Made by a program: the position numbers and the translations under genes
Origin: Leptospira sp. WS60.C2
GTDB taxonomy: Bacteria > Spirochaetota > Leptospiria > Leptospirales > Leptospiraceae
Length of the DNA stretch: 64,000 nt
Assembly: GCF_040833955.1 (NCBI RefSeq)
Contig: NZ_CP162133.1
Location: forward strand, 2,983,501-3,047,500
Direction of reading: 5' to 3'
Shown: positions 1-8,215 of the stretch, piece by piece
How the letters are laid out: every line of letters starts with the position of its first letter
Position numbering within the stretch: position 1 is the first letter of the stretch
The notes under the pieces: generated by a model
The model's database searches: none
What the model was told of the DNA's origin: nothing
What the model saw: the letters and a program-made list of their open reading frames with translations, nothing else

Positions 1-1
1 A

Positions 2-1021
2 AAAAGTTTATTAGAGTTAGTGAATCAAATATTAGATTTTTCTAAAATTGATTCTGGAAAATTGGAACTGGAATCAATTAACACAAACTTAGTCGATTTA
101 GTCCAATCGACCATCGATTTATTTCGAGTGTCCGCAGCATCCAAGGGGATTGTTTTAGAATTGGATGTTGATCCAATCTTACCTAAATATGTAGCACTTG
201 ATCCGCTACGATTGAGGCAAATTCTCTCTAATTTGATTGGGAATGCAGTAAAATTCACTCACGAGGGATCTGTAAAACTGACTCTAACTCAAAAAGAAAG
301 ATTAGGTGATTTTGTTTCGATTGAATTTCAGGTATCAGATACAGGAATTGGAATCGACTTAAAAGCAAGATCGAGACTTTTTGATTCCTTTTCCCAAGCA
401 GATACTTCCATCACGCGAAAATATGGTGGAACAGGACTTGGACTTACCATTACAAATGAACTCTTGCTAAAGATGAATTCAAAATTAAACATTAAAAGTG
501 AATTAGGTGTTGGAAGTCAGTTTAGTTTCATCATCACACTGGAAGCCAAAACTTCTGGTGAAAAAGCTTCGACAATCTTTGATGATAAATTGTCTACCAC
601 TTCCGAATCGAATCTTATCCAGAACCTAAATCTTAAACATGAAATCTTAATTGTAGAAGACAACGAGTTAAATCGTAAACTTTTATCAAAACTACTTCAA
701 AAAAAATATCCAAATATGTCTCTGCGTTTTGCAATTGATGGAGTAGAAGCACTGGCACAATTCCAAACAAAAAAACCTGACCTGATCATTATGGATCTAC
801 AAATGCCAATTATGGATGGATATACTGCAACGATGGAAATCAGGAAATTGGAAGAGAATCAAAATAAAAAAACACCAATTGTTGCGTTAACAGCTGGTGC
901 ATTTTATACTGTTAAAGATTCGGCGATGGAATCAGGAATGGATGATTTTTTAACCAAACCTGTTTCCGCCGCCAAACTTTACGAAACGATTGAAAAGTGG
1001 ATTCAATCAAGCAGCGTGTAA
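2..1021 (+). CDS. Hybrid sensor histidine kinase, C-terminal part (cut by window start)
   Basis: The reading frame is open from base 2, so the gene starts before the window. The first visible residues (NQILDFSKIDSGKL) are the end of the dimerisation helix after the phospho-accepting His, which lies outside. The HATPase domain follows, with the N box (NLIGNAVKFTH), the G1 box (DTGIGID) and the F/G2 region (KYGGTGLGL). A C-terminal receiver domain has its acidic pair at VEDNE, the phospho-Asp in IIMDLQMP and the conserved Lys in FLTKPVS. It should be a phosphorelay kinase with a built-in receiver. The input domain cannot be seen. The 3' end overlaps the convergent ahpF gene by 15 bases. Confidence 0.95.
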   Translation, partial: KSLLELVNQILDFSKIDSGKLELESINTNLVDLVQSTIDLFRVSAASKGIVLELDVDPILPKYVALDPLRLRQILSNLIGNAVKFTHEGSVKLTLTQKERLGDFVSIEFQVSDTGIGIDLKARSRLFDSFSQADTSITRKYGGTGLGLTITNELLLKMNSKLNIKSELGVGSQFSFIITLEAKTSGEKASTIFDDKLSTTSESNLIQNLNLKHEILIVEDNELNRKLLSKLLQKKYPNMSLRFAIDGVEALAQFQTKKPDLIIMDLQMPIMDGYTATMEIRKLEENQNKKTPIVALTAGAFYTVKDSAMESGMDDFLTKPVSAAKLYETIEKWIQSSSV

Positions 1022-2566
1022 GAGGTATTCAAAGGCGCTAATCGCAGCTTTTGCTCCTTCTCCCATGGCGATGATAATCTGTTTATAAGGTGTGTTTGTC
1101 ACATCTCCACAAGCGAAGATTCCCTCTACATTCGTTTTACACTTTTCGTCTACCAAGATTTCGCCAAACCGATTTGTCTCGACTAAGTCTTTCACAAATC
1201 CGCTGTTTGGTACGAGACCAATTTGAACAAATACTCCATCCAATGGAATCGTTGCTACTTGTTCGGTAGAACGATCTTTGTAAGTAAGGCCAGTCACTTT
1301 ATCTTCACCAGTTTGAATTTCAGTTGTCTGTGCTTTGACTAAAGTTTTGATGTTAGAAGAACTTGCCACTTTGTCTAGAAGTACTTTGTCTGCATTAAGT
1401 TTGTCACCAAACTCGATCAAGGTGACAGATTTTACAATACCACTTAAATCTAATGCAGCCTCTACTCCTGAGTTTCCACCACCAATCACTGCCACATCTT
1501 TATCTTTGAAGAATGGACCATCGCAGTGAGGGCAATACGCGACTCCTTTGCCAACAAACTCTTTTTCGCCAGGAACATTTAATTCTCTCCACTTAGCACC
1601 AGTGGATAAAATGACCGTTTTAGAATAGATCTTTTCTCCTGTGTTTAGGTGAATGATTTTTGGTTTTCCTGGTTCAATCCTCTGTACTCTTACATTTTCT
1701 TTCTTTTTGATTTGATTTTTTTCCAATTGGTCAGCTAACACATGCGTTAATTCTGGACCAGTGGTATACGGTACGGAAATTATATTCTCAATCCCTAAAG
1801 TATCTTTCACTTGTCCACCCAAACGATCTGCGATGACAAGTGTCTTTAACCCTTTTCTTGCAGAATAAACCGCAGCAGTTACACCTGAGGGACCACCACC
1901 GATCACAGTCACATCATAAACCTCTGTTGGGTTTGCCATTGCCTCTTCCGATGGCTCTTCGGATGGAACGGAATACAATTCTAAGAGTTTGTCAAAGATC
2001 ACCGAAGCTTCCGCTTTTCCACTGAGAAAACGTTCGCCGTTCAAGTATACAGCAGGAACCCCTTGGATGTTCTTCTCTTTCACAAGCTCTGGATACATGG
2101 CTCCATCAATCATATTATGAGAAATGGCTGGATTTACCAAGGCAAAACTGTTTAATGTTTGTACCACTTCAGGGCAATTATGACAATCTAAAGAGATAAA
2201 GGTTTCGAAACGAAACTCACCTTTAAGTTTTGATACAGCGGAAAGGATTCCTTCCTCTAGTTTAATTGGGTTTCCCCCGGATTGTAAAATCGCTAGGATG
2301 AAAGATGTGAATTCGTGACCCATAGGAATTCCAGAAAACTCAATTCCTGTTGGATTTCCATTGGATAAAATTGTGAATCGCAGACCATCTAACACATCAT
2401 TTGATGTTTCAAGTGAAATTTGTGAACTCAATGAAACTACGTCATTTAAAAAACTAACGAGCTCTTCTCGTTTTTCATGTTCACCAGAATACAATCGAAT
2501 GGTGATCGGATTTTTAATCCTCTCAAAATATTGTTTTACTTGTTCTTTGGTTGATTCATCTAACAT
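1007..2566 (-). CDS. ahpF: Alkyl hydroperoxide reductase subunit F (NADH:peroxiredoxin oxidoreductase)
   Basis: This 519-residue flavoprotein passes electrons from NAD(P)H to AhpC in the cytoplasm. The N-terminal tandem thioredoxin-like domain carries the CHNC redox pair at C128/C131. The FAD site is [10 protein letters not shown] near residue 223, the second redox pair CPHC is at C345/C348, and the NAD site is [10 protein letters not shown] near 362. Cysteine positions match E. coli AhpF almost exactly, and the length is typical. The start is supported by an AGGAGG-like ribosome-binding site 5-6 bases upstream. It lies 44 bases after ahpC on the same strand and is probably co-transcribed. 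A thioredoxin reductase is excluded by the N-terminal domain. Confidence 0.96.
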   Translation of the reverse strand: MLDESTKEQVKQYFERIKNPITIRLYSGEHEKREELVSFLNDVVSLSSQISLETSNDVLDGLRFTILSNGNPTGIEFSGIPMGHEFTSFILAILQSGGNPIKLEEGILSAVSKLKGEFRFETFISLDCHNCPEVVQTLNSFALVNPAISHNMIDGAMYPELVKEKNIQGVPAVYLNGERFLSGKAEASVIFDKLLELYSVPSEEPSEEAMANPTEVYDVTVIGGGPSGVTAAVYSARKGLKTLVIADRLGGQVKDTLGIENIISVPYTTGPELTHVLADQLEKNQIKKKENVRVQRIEPGKPKIIHLNTGEKIYSKTVILSTGAKWRELNVPGEKEFVGKGVAYCPHCDGPFFKDKDVAVIGGGNSGVEAALDLSGIVKSVTLIEFGDKLNADKVLLDKVASSSNIKTLVKAQTTEIQTGEDKVTGLTYKDRSTEQVATIPLDGVFVQIGLVPNSGFVKDLVETNRFGEILVDEKCKTNVEGIFACGDVTNTPYKQIIIAMGEGAKAAISAFEYLLHAA

Positions 2567-2581
2567 AACTTCCTCCTAGTT

Positions 2582-2604
2582 TTAGGCGGGCATTGCCCGC
2601 CTAA
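2582..2604 (-). promoter_or_regulatory. Strong hairpin between ahpC and ahpF
   Basis: A perfect 10-bp inverted repeat with a 3-base loop fills the gap between the ahpC stop and the ahpF ribosome-binding site. In the direction of transcription it is followed by A-rich sequence, not a U run, so it does not look like an intrinsic terminator. It may mark a processing or mRNA-stability point that lets ahpC be made in excess over ahpF. That role is an inference. Confidence 0.6.
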
Positions 2605-2610
2605 TTTTGT

Positions 2611-3174
2611 TTAGATTTTTCCTACCAAGTCAAGACCAGGTTTTAAAGTAGTGTTACCTGGTTTCCACTTTGCAGGGCATACTTCTCCGTCGTTGTTCGC
2701 AACGTACTGAGCCGCTTGTACTTTTCGCACTAACTCTTCAGCAGATCTTCCAATTCCAAGGTCATGGATTTCAGCTGTTTTGATGACTCCTTCAGGATTG
2801 ACTACGAAGGTTCCGCGAAGTGCTTGTCCCTCGTCTTCAATCATCACTCCAAATCCTCTTGTGATTTTTCCGGATGCATCACCGAGCATTGGGAATTTAA
2901 TTTTTTTGATGGTGTCACTTGCTTCATGCCAAGCTTTGTGAACGAAGTGAGTGTCAGTTGATACTGAGTATACTTCAACTCCCATCTTTTGAAGTTCTTC
3001 GTAATGATCTGCTACATCACCAAGTTCTGTTGGGCAAACAAAGGTAAAGTCAGCAGGGTAAAAAACAAACACGGACCATTTGCCGAGTACGTCTTTTTTG
3101 CTGATTTTTTTGAAAGCGCCGTTGTGGAAAGCTTCTGTCGTGAAGTCTGGAATTTGTGTGTTGATATTGGACAT
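2611..3174 (-). CDS. ahpC: Alkyl hydroperoxide reductase subunit C (2-Cys peroxiredoxin)
   Basis: AhpC reduces H2O2, organic peroxides and peroxynitrite and is recycled by AhpF. The protein is 187 residues, the same as E. coli AhpC. The peroxidatic Cys47 sits in DFTFVCPTE and the resolving Cys166 in GEVCPAKWKPG. A longer frame begins 39 bases upstream, but the start at 3174 has an AAGGAG site 7-8 bases before it and gives the usual N-terminus (MSNINTQIPDF). A near-consensus promoter lies directly upstream. It is first in an ahpC-ahpF unit and downstream of an oxyR-like gene on the same strand. Confidence 0.97.
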   Translation of the reverse strand: MSNINTQIPDFTTEAFHNGAFKKISKKDVLGKWSVFVFYPADFTFVCPTELGDVADHYEELQKMGVEVYSVSTDTHFVHKAWHEASDTIKKIKFPMLGDASGKITRGFGVMIEDEGQALRGTFVVNPEGVIKTAEIHDLGIGRSAEELVRKVQAAQYVANNDGEVCPAKWKPGNTTLKPGLDLVGKI

Positions 3175-3201
3175 CGAATATCTCCTTTTCTTGTTAAGAA
3201 G

Positions 3202-3230
3202 AATATAGTCCATTTTGAATCATTTGTAAA
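3202..3230 (-). promoter_or_regulatory. Predicted sigma-70 promoter of ahpC
   Basis: On the minus strand the -35 box TTTACA (3225-3230) and -10 box TATATT (3202-3207) are separated by exactly 17 bases. Both are one mismatch from consensus. Transcription would start near 3195, giving a leader of about 20 bases that holds only the ribosome-binding site. Confidence 0.7.
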
Positions 3231-3237
3231 ATAAATG

Positions 3238-3259
3238 TTATAAATGATCTGATTTATAA
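3238..3259. promoter_or_regulatory. Palindrome upstream of the ahpC -35 box, candidate OxyR site
   Basis: TTATAAAT and ATTTATAA form a perfect 8-bp inverted repeat around a 6-base spacer (GATCTG). It ends 8 bases upstream of the predicted ahpC -35 box, where a LysR-type activator would touch RNA polymerase. It lies between oxyR and ahpC. Binding by the neighbouring OxyR is an inference. Confidence 0.5.
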
Positions 3260-3282
3260 AAGCTATAATGAGAAATTTGGAA

Positions 3283-4200
3283 TCAGTCCTGCCCGATAGA
3301 AACTCCGATGACTTTGAATTTTTCTTTTTTATGGTATTCCTTAGGAATGACATTTAGTATCAAATTAGAAAGTTTGTTTAAAATTTTTGTCTTATAAAAT
3401 CCCTTTTTGTAGACCAAACTAATCTCCCTTGCAGGTTCTGGAGACTGAAACGGAACAATTCTATCAGTTACCTTATCCACGGCAAGTTTCGGCAAAAGGG
3501 TGACACCGATTCCCATATCGACCATTCGTTTTAAAGTTTCCACACTTCCACTTTCGATCTTTGCTAAGGCATTCCGGTTACAAATTTTAAGAGATTGGTG
3601 ACGAAAACAATGTTCCTCTCCCAAAACCAGTAAAGGATACTTCTCGATATGTTTCATGGAAACAGATGCTGACTTTTCTTTCGCATCTTTGGGATAATAT
3701 ACCACAAATGGTTCATAATAGAGTGGAAGTTCAACGACATTGGTAATTTTTAGTGGAGTGGCTAAAATTCCCAAATCAATTTCTTCGGATTCTAATTTAT
3801 CAATGATGGTGAGTGTGGGTAATTCTGAGATACGAAAGTTGACTTTAGGAAATTCAGATTGTAATTTTTTATAAATAGAAGGAATCAAATAATTACTAAC
3901 AGTTGGGATGATTCCAAGTGATATGTTTCCCGCTGGTTCATCTTTCCATTGTCCCGCGATTTCATATAATTTATCTGCTTCTTTTAAAGTGGATTTGGCC
4001 TGCTCAACAACTTCTTTCCCTAATTTGGTAGTGATGATGGGATTTTTTTTACGATCAAACAAGTCAAATCCAAGTTCTTGTTCCACTTTTTGTATTTGTA
4101 AACTTAAGGTAGGCTGAGCAACTAAACAATGTTCGGCGGCTTTTGCAAAACTTTTGAATTGATCAAGAGCAACAATATAACGAAGTTGTGTAATTGTCAT
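3283..4200 (-). CDS. oxyR: LysR-family hydrogen peroxide sensor OxyR
   Basis: This 305-residue LysR-type regulator has an N-terminal winged helix-turn-helix (FAKAAEHCLVAQPTLSLQIQ) and a periplasmic-binding-like effector domain. The effector domain carries C198 and C207 in an HC-x8-C arrangement, matching the redox pair C199/C208 of E. coli OxyR. That, with ahpC-ahpF downstream on the same strand, makes OxyR much more likely than a generic LysR protein. It should sense peroxide by forming a disulfide and activate ahpC. Its ATG at 4200 is the only sensible start. The upstream gene is divergent. Confidence 0.9.
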   Translation of the reverse strand: MTITQLRYIVALDQFKSFAKAAEHCLVAQPTLSLQIQKVEQELGFDLFDRKKNPIITTKLGKEVVEQAKSTLKEADKLYEIAGQWKDEPAGNISLGIIPTVSNYLIPSIYKKLQSEFPKVNFRISELPTLTIIDKLESEEIDLGILATPLKITNVVELPLYYEPFVVYYPKDAKEKSASVSMKHIEKYPLLVLGEEHCFRHQSLKICNRNALAKIESGSVETLKRMVDMGIGVTLLPKLAVDKVTDRIVPFQSPEPAREISLVYKKGFYKTKILNKLSNLILNVIPKEYHKKEKFKVIGVSIGQD

Positions 4201-4290
4201 AAAATTTCCTTAAAAAAATAACCGGATGAGTAGCTGAATGGAAAATCAACTTGCATTCTCTTCAATCTACACTATCTTTAGCGGATAGCG

Positions 4291-6216
4291 ATGAGAATTC
4301 TCTCATTTTTTTTATCCATATTTTTGCTCACGATGCTTCCCCTCGTTGCGGAACCTGTCATAGTAAGTGCTGATTCTGTCACATCTCTTTCACAAAATTG
4401 GACATTTACAACCAATAATGTCACAAAGTCGATCCAAGTTGGAAAAGGCCTATCCTTACAAGGATACAAACCGCCATTGGAAGGATATTACGAGCTCCAA
4501 TTTCAATTCAAATCTAGCCAGAAACCTCTCGGAATCTACTTAGATCGTGTTCAGGAAATTGATTCTCTTATCGTAAATGGAATTCCTCTCGGAAAAACAG
4601 GCTCCATACTTCCCGATGGAACTTACCTCCCCAATTGGTATTACAAAAGACTGTATTACATTCCCAATGATGTATTAAAAGAAAATGCACCCAACAACTT
4701 AAAGATCGAAATCCATTTTCGAAACCAAACATTCCAAGGTGGTCTTTTCCGAAGTGTGCCTGTGATTGGAAATTATGACAAACTCAATGAAATCATCATC
4801 ATGGAAGATGGACGGGATTTTTGTTTCATTATGTTATTTTTTGGTATCGGTGCCTATCAAATTTTTTCGATCATCTTAAAACGACAAGCAAAGACAAATT
4901 TTTACCTTCTTCTTTCGACTGTTTTCTTTGTAATGTGGAGATTGCCACTTCTAAACATAAGTTATTCGTATACAAATGTTTCCTTTTTCTTTTGGTTAAA
5001 ATTATTTTTTACATCACAAACACTCTTACCTGTTTCTATCTTTTTATTCAGTTATTCTTTATTCCAAAAAAAACCATTGTTAAAAGAAAGACTATTGATA
5101 TCCTTTTTAGTCTTAATTGCTTTTTTACAAACATGGAACATTGAACTACCAACCCGAATTTTATTACTAAGGATTTGGGAAGTTTCACTTTTGTTCGTGG
5201 TATTTTTTATTTTGAGAGCTGTGATTCGAGCAGCTAAAGCAAAAAAAATTGAAGCCTATTTCCTTTCTATCGGATTTGTTTGTATTTGCTTGGGAGCCAC
5301 CTTTGACATCTTCATCGACGTAACCTCTGGAAAAAATATCTACTTAACCCAATACGGTTTTTTGATTTTGATGATTTTGTCTGGAGTTGCTATCTCCTAT
5401 CGTAATGCGAAAAACGAAACGGAACTCTCCATACTAACAAAAGATTTAGAAATTCGTGTCAGAGAAAGAACATTGGAGCTACGTGAAAAAAACCAAGACT
5501 TAGAGCAGGACTTGTTTTTTGCCTCCCAACTCCAAAGTTATCTATTACCAAAAAATCATCCGAACACAAAAGGAATTCGTATCCATACTACCTATCTACC
5601 GATGCGACAAGTAGGTGGAGATTTGTATGATTGGGTTGAATTAGACGACAATCGTTTAATACTGCTGATTGCAGATGTGGCAGGCCATGGTGTTCCCGCT
5701 GCTTTTGTTTCTTCAATGGTGAAAGTACAATTTCGCGAATCTACTAAATCCATTCATTCGCCAGGACTCATTTTAGAACATATGAACAAAGCACTCACGT
5801 CGCTTGTCAGTCGTTACTTTATAACCGCTTGTTGTGCATTAGTTGATACAAAAGAGAATACTATTATTTTTTCAACTGCGGGTCATCCAAATCCAATTTT
5901 ATTCAATAAAATACGAAAAAAATTCGAGTTTATGAAAATTAAAGGTCCAATCATTGGATGGCGCGATTCGTTTACCTATAGTGAATGGAAACACAAAATC
6001 CAGAATGGAGACAGGTATTTCTTTTTTACTGACGGAGTCACGGAAGCTCGTGCTGAAAACAAATTATTTGGTGAAGGCAAAATTCTTGATTTATTAGAGA
6101 AAGGTAAGGAAAAAGACATCAAAGCTTTGTCACAAGAAATTGTAGTTCAAATTACAAAATATTCTGAGTCAGAATTGAAAGATGATGTAACCTTTTTCTT
6201 TGTCGACATACTCTAA
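4291..6216 (+). CDS. 7TM-DISM membrane protein with C-terminal SpoIIE-type phosphatase
   Basis: The 641-residue protein has an N-terminal signal/TM stretch and an exported beta-rich sensing domain (about 25-170, DISM-like). About seven hydrophobic helices follow (about 175-370), then a coiled coil (about 385-425). It ends in a PP2C-like SpoIIE domain with its metal-binding signature GGDLYDW, the IADVAGHG motif and a TDGVTEA motif near the end. Such proteins dephosphorylate partners in anti-sigma/anti-anti-sigma switches in response to an external signal. The LytTR regulator begins 8 bases after its stop, so the two are probably co-transcribed. No STAS partner is adjacent, so the target is unknown. 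Confidence 0.9.
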   Translation: MRILSFFLSIFLLTMLPLVAEPVIVSADSVTSLSQNWTFTTNNVTKSIQVGKGLSLQGYKPPLEGYYELQFQFKSSQKPLGIYLDRVQEIDSLIVNGIPLGKTGSILPDGTYLPNWYYKRLYYIPNDVLKENAPNNLKIEIHFRNQTFQGGLFRSVPVIGNYDKLNEIIIMEDGRDFCFIMLFFGIGAYQIFSIILKRQAKTNFYLLLSTVFFVMWRLPLLNISYSYTNVSFFFWLKLFFTSQTLLPVSIFLFSYSLFQKKPLLKERLLISFLVLIAFLQTWNIELPTRILLLRIWEVSLLFVVFFILRAVIRAAKAKKIEAYFLSIGFVCICLGATFDIFIDVTSGKNIYLTQYGFLILMILSGVAISYRNAKNETELSILTKDLEIRVRERTLELREKNQDLEQDLFFASQLQSYLLPKNHPNTKGIRIHTTYLPMRQVGGDLYDWVELDDNRLILLIADVAGHGVPAAFVSSMVKVQFRESTKSIHSPGLILEHMNKALTSLVSRYFITACCALVDTKENTIIFSTAGHPNPILFNKIRKKFEFMKIKGPIIGWRDSFTYSEWKHKIQNGDRYFFFTDGVTEARAENKLFGEGKILDLLEKGKEKDIKALSQEIVVQITKYSESELKDDVTFFFVDIL

Positions 6217-6224
6217 CATTACAC

Positions 6225-6962
6225 ATGGAACAGACACCGTATTCCGTTTTAATCATCGAAGATGAATATCCTGCAAGGATGCTGATGATGGACTATGTCA
6301 TGAATTGTCCCGAATTAAAACTTGCTGGGATCGCAGAAAGTGGCGATAAGGCAAACATACTTCTTGCAGAAAAGAAATTTGATTTAGTATTCATGGATAT
6401 CAACTTACCAGTGATCAATGGTATGGATATCCTAAGAGCCAATCATTCCAAGTCGACTTTTTTCATTATCACCACAGCTTACAGTGAACATGCTGTCGAA
6501 GCATTTGATTTGGATGCAACGGATTATTTGTTAAAACCATTTTCGTTTGAAAGATTTCGTAAATCGGTAGAAAAAGCCCTTCGGTTTTTACAAGAATCCA
6601 AACAAAATGCAGGCGGTGGAAACCAAAATCAAATCCATTTAAAAATCCAATCAGATTCAGCCGTTTTTTTATTACCTTATCCAGACATTCAATTCATTTC
6701 CGCAAATAACAAATGCTGTGTGGTCCATACAACACAAAAAGACTACGAAACACCTAAATTACTGAAGGAAATCGAGGAAAAACTACCCTCAGACCAATTC
6801 ATTCGAATTCACAAAGGTTTTTTGGTGAACCTAAGTTATGTGGCTAGCCTTCGTTATGACAAAGGTGGCTCTTATACAATCCAGCTCAAAAATGAAGATG
6901 AAACCACATTGCCAGTGGGAAGATCCTACGCGCAGGCCCTAAAAGAAGCTTTAAAACTTTAA
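6225..6962 (+). CDS. LytTR-family response regulator
   Basis: The 245-residue cytoplasmic protein has a receiver domain (about 6-125) with the acidic pair at EDE, phospho-Asp58 in LVFMDINLP and Lys104 in YLLKPF. A linker leads to a LytTR DNA-binding domain (about 140-245), recognisable by FIRIHKGFLVNLSYV and LPVGRSYAQAL. LytTR regulators usually pair with 7TM/LytS-type kinases. Such a kinase closes this cluster at 12882. A direct repeat with the spacing these regulators prefer lies right behind this gene. Its probable targets are the lipoprotein and TonB genes downstream. Confidence 0.93.
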   Translation: MEQTPYSVLIIEDEYPARMLMMDYVMNCPELKLAGIAESGDKANILLAEKKFDLVFMDINLPVINGMDILRANHSKSTFFIITTAYSEHAVEAFDLDATDYLLKPFSFERFRKSVEKALRFLQESKQNAGGGNQNQIHLKIQSDSAVFLLPYPDIQFISANNKCCVVHTTQKDYETPKLLKEIEEKLPSDQFIRIHKGFLVNLSYVASLRYDKGGSYTIQLKNEDETTLPVGRSYAQALKEALKL

Positions 6963-6968
6963 TTTATT

Positions 6969-7004
6969 TTAGTTCACTCCTGAATATGTAGCGTTCATTC
7001 CTGA
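6969..7004. promoter_or_regulatory. Direct repeat with 21-bp period, candidate LytTR binding site
   Basis: TTAGTTCACTCCTGA (6969-6983) and AGCGTTCATTCCTGA (6990-7004) share GTTCA-Y-TCCTGA. They sit two helical turns apart between the LytTR regulator and the lipoprotein/TonB block. The known LytTR motif is a pair of nine-base boxes built on GTT, 12-13 bases apart, and both copies contain the GTTCA core at that spacing. Binding is inferred from motif and position. Confidence 0.55.
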
Positions 7005-7087
7005 TTCCGTATGGAATAGGGAATCTCCGAATTATTCCATTGACTGTGATGGAACAAATGGGAAACAGATAACGACGGAGTTATCTG

Positions 7088-7462
7088 GTGAAAAAAAATA
7101 TTCCTTTAATCCTATTGTTCGTATTATCAATGTTTGTTTTGAATTGTGCTTCTTCCTCAGTAGGGCTTGCCACAAGCAATAAGCCGATTCCGAATACTCC
7201 CTACGAAACTATCAAAACTGTAGATAAAACTTTTACTTGGTATGCCTTTGACATCATTTTATTCGGTCTTCCAATCACACAACCACCGGTAGCAGATTTG
7301 TATGAGAAAGTACTAGAGGAAGAATCTGGTGATGCTTTGGTCAACATTCGTTATTGGAATGATAAATCAATTTTCGGACCTATCACTAGGTATCGTTTTA
7401 ATATTAAAGGGGACTTAGTTCGATTTCCAAACTCGCAAATTCCGACAAAGTCAAAAAAGTAA
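7088..7462 (+). CDS. Small lipoprotein
   Basis: The 124-residue protein starts at GTG, with GGAG about seven bases upstream. A hydrophobic signal ends in the lipobox VLNC (Cys at about 20), followed by a Ser-rich tether. The rest is a compact domain of about 90 residues that I do not recognise. It shares a pattern with the next protein: an aromatic stretch FGLPITQPP here and LGMFPVTKAP there, then a helix and a GDALVNI / GKTLINI strand. The two are probably diverged duplicates. As first gene behind the LytTR repeat, it likely belongs to the TonB uptake unit. Confidence 0.8.
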   Translation: MKKNIPLILLFVLSMFVLNCASSSVGLATSNKPIPNTPYETIKTVDKTFTWYAFDIILFGLPITQPPVADLYEKVLEEESGDALVNIRYWNDKSIFGPITRYRFNIKGDLVRFPNSQIPTKSKK

Positions 7463-7481
7463 GTAAACAAAGAATAGAGTT

Positions 7482-7877
7482 ATGAATTTAAATCCATCGA
7501 AAATTGTCTATGTTGCTCTTTCGATCATGAGTGGTATCGGTTGTATTGGATCTCATGTTCCCAAAGACATCCATCTCTATGATGGAGCTACTGTCGTTAG
7601 ATCGACAGATTACAAAATCCTTGGGAAAGGAACAGGGCAAGACTCAGCATTTTACCTTTTAGGAATGTTTCCAGTGACAAAGGCTCCCAATGTAGAACTG
7701 GCGATGAGTCAAATTTTGGAAAAATATCCAACAGGTAAAACACTCATCAATATTAAAATCCAAAGAGAAGATAAAGCATATTTTCCATTGGGTTTAGTAA
7801 CGGTTGTTAATGTTACAGCCGATGTTGTCGGCCAACAAGAAGAACCAACTCCGACCAATACCAAGGCAAACAAATGA
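7482..7877 (+). CDS. Putative lipoprotein, paralogue of the preceding gene
   Basis: The 131-residue protein has a short N-terminal hydrophobic segment ending in SGIGC, an acceptable spirochaetal lipobox. The body resembles the previous lipoprotein (FPVTKAPNVELAMSQILE, then TLINIKI). This suggests a tandem duplication whose products sit together in the envelope. The C-terminus is a Pro/Thr/Lys-rich tail. It starts 19 bases after the previous stop and overlaps the next gene by 4 bases. Function unknown; a role next to the TonB receptor is inferred from the operon. Confidence 0.75.
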   Translation: MNLNPSKIVYVALSIMSGIGCIGSHVPKDIHLYDGATVVRSTDYKILGKGTGQDSAFYLLGMFPVTKAPNVELAMSQILEKYPTGKTLINIKIQREDKAYFPLGLVTVVNVTADVVGQQEEPTPTNTKANK

Positions 7878-8215
7878 AAGGCAAAATCGGAATTCTAATC
7901 TTTTCCCTACTTTTCTTTTTCAATTGTGGATCTGGTGTGGATCGTGTTGAAACAAACGATGCACAAAGCCAGGTATATGCCGCCGCAAAATTTGCATCGG
8001 AAAAATGTGGTAACCCAATTCCCAATCCTCCTATAGTCATATTAAACAAACCCATCCAAAGAAATTTGGATCTTTGCACAATTGCAATCACGCGAACAGA
8101 ATGTCCTTTTTTAGGATACCCGATTGTTTGCACTCTCATTTATCTCGAAGAAGAAACGGGCGATATCCCTTGGTATTTAAACTTCAATGAAATCAGCAAA
8201 ATACAAATTAAATAA
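7874..8215 (+). CDS. Small cysteine-containing lipoprotein
   Basis: The 113-residue protein has a signal ending in FFFNC and a mature part with four further cysteines, which could form disulfides. It starts inside the previous stop (ATGA overlap), and its end overlaps the TonB-dependent receptor start by 29 bases, so translation is probably coupled. I do not recognise the family. Gene order puts it just before an outer-membrane receptor, so it may be an accessory surface or periplasmic protein for the same substrate (inference). Confidence 0.75.
   Translation: MKGKIGILIFSLLFFFNCGSGVDRVETNDAQSQVYAAAKFASEKCGNPIPNPPIVILNKPIQRNLDLCTIAITRTECPFLGYPIVCTLIYLEEETGDIPWYLNFNEISKIQIK

Noticed and set aside
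2582..2604. Intrinsic terminator after ahpC
   Set aside because: The stem is strong, but the following RNA is A-rich and not U-rich in the direction of transcription.
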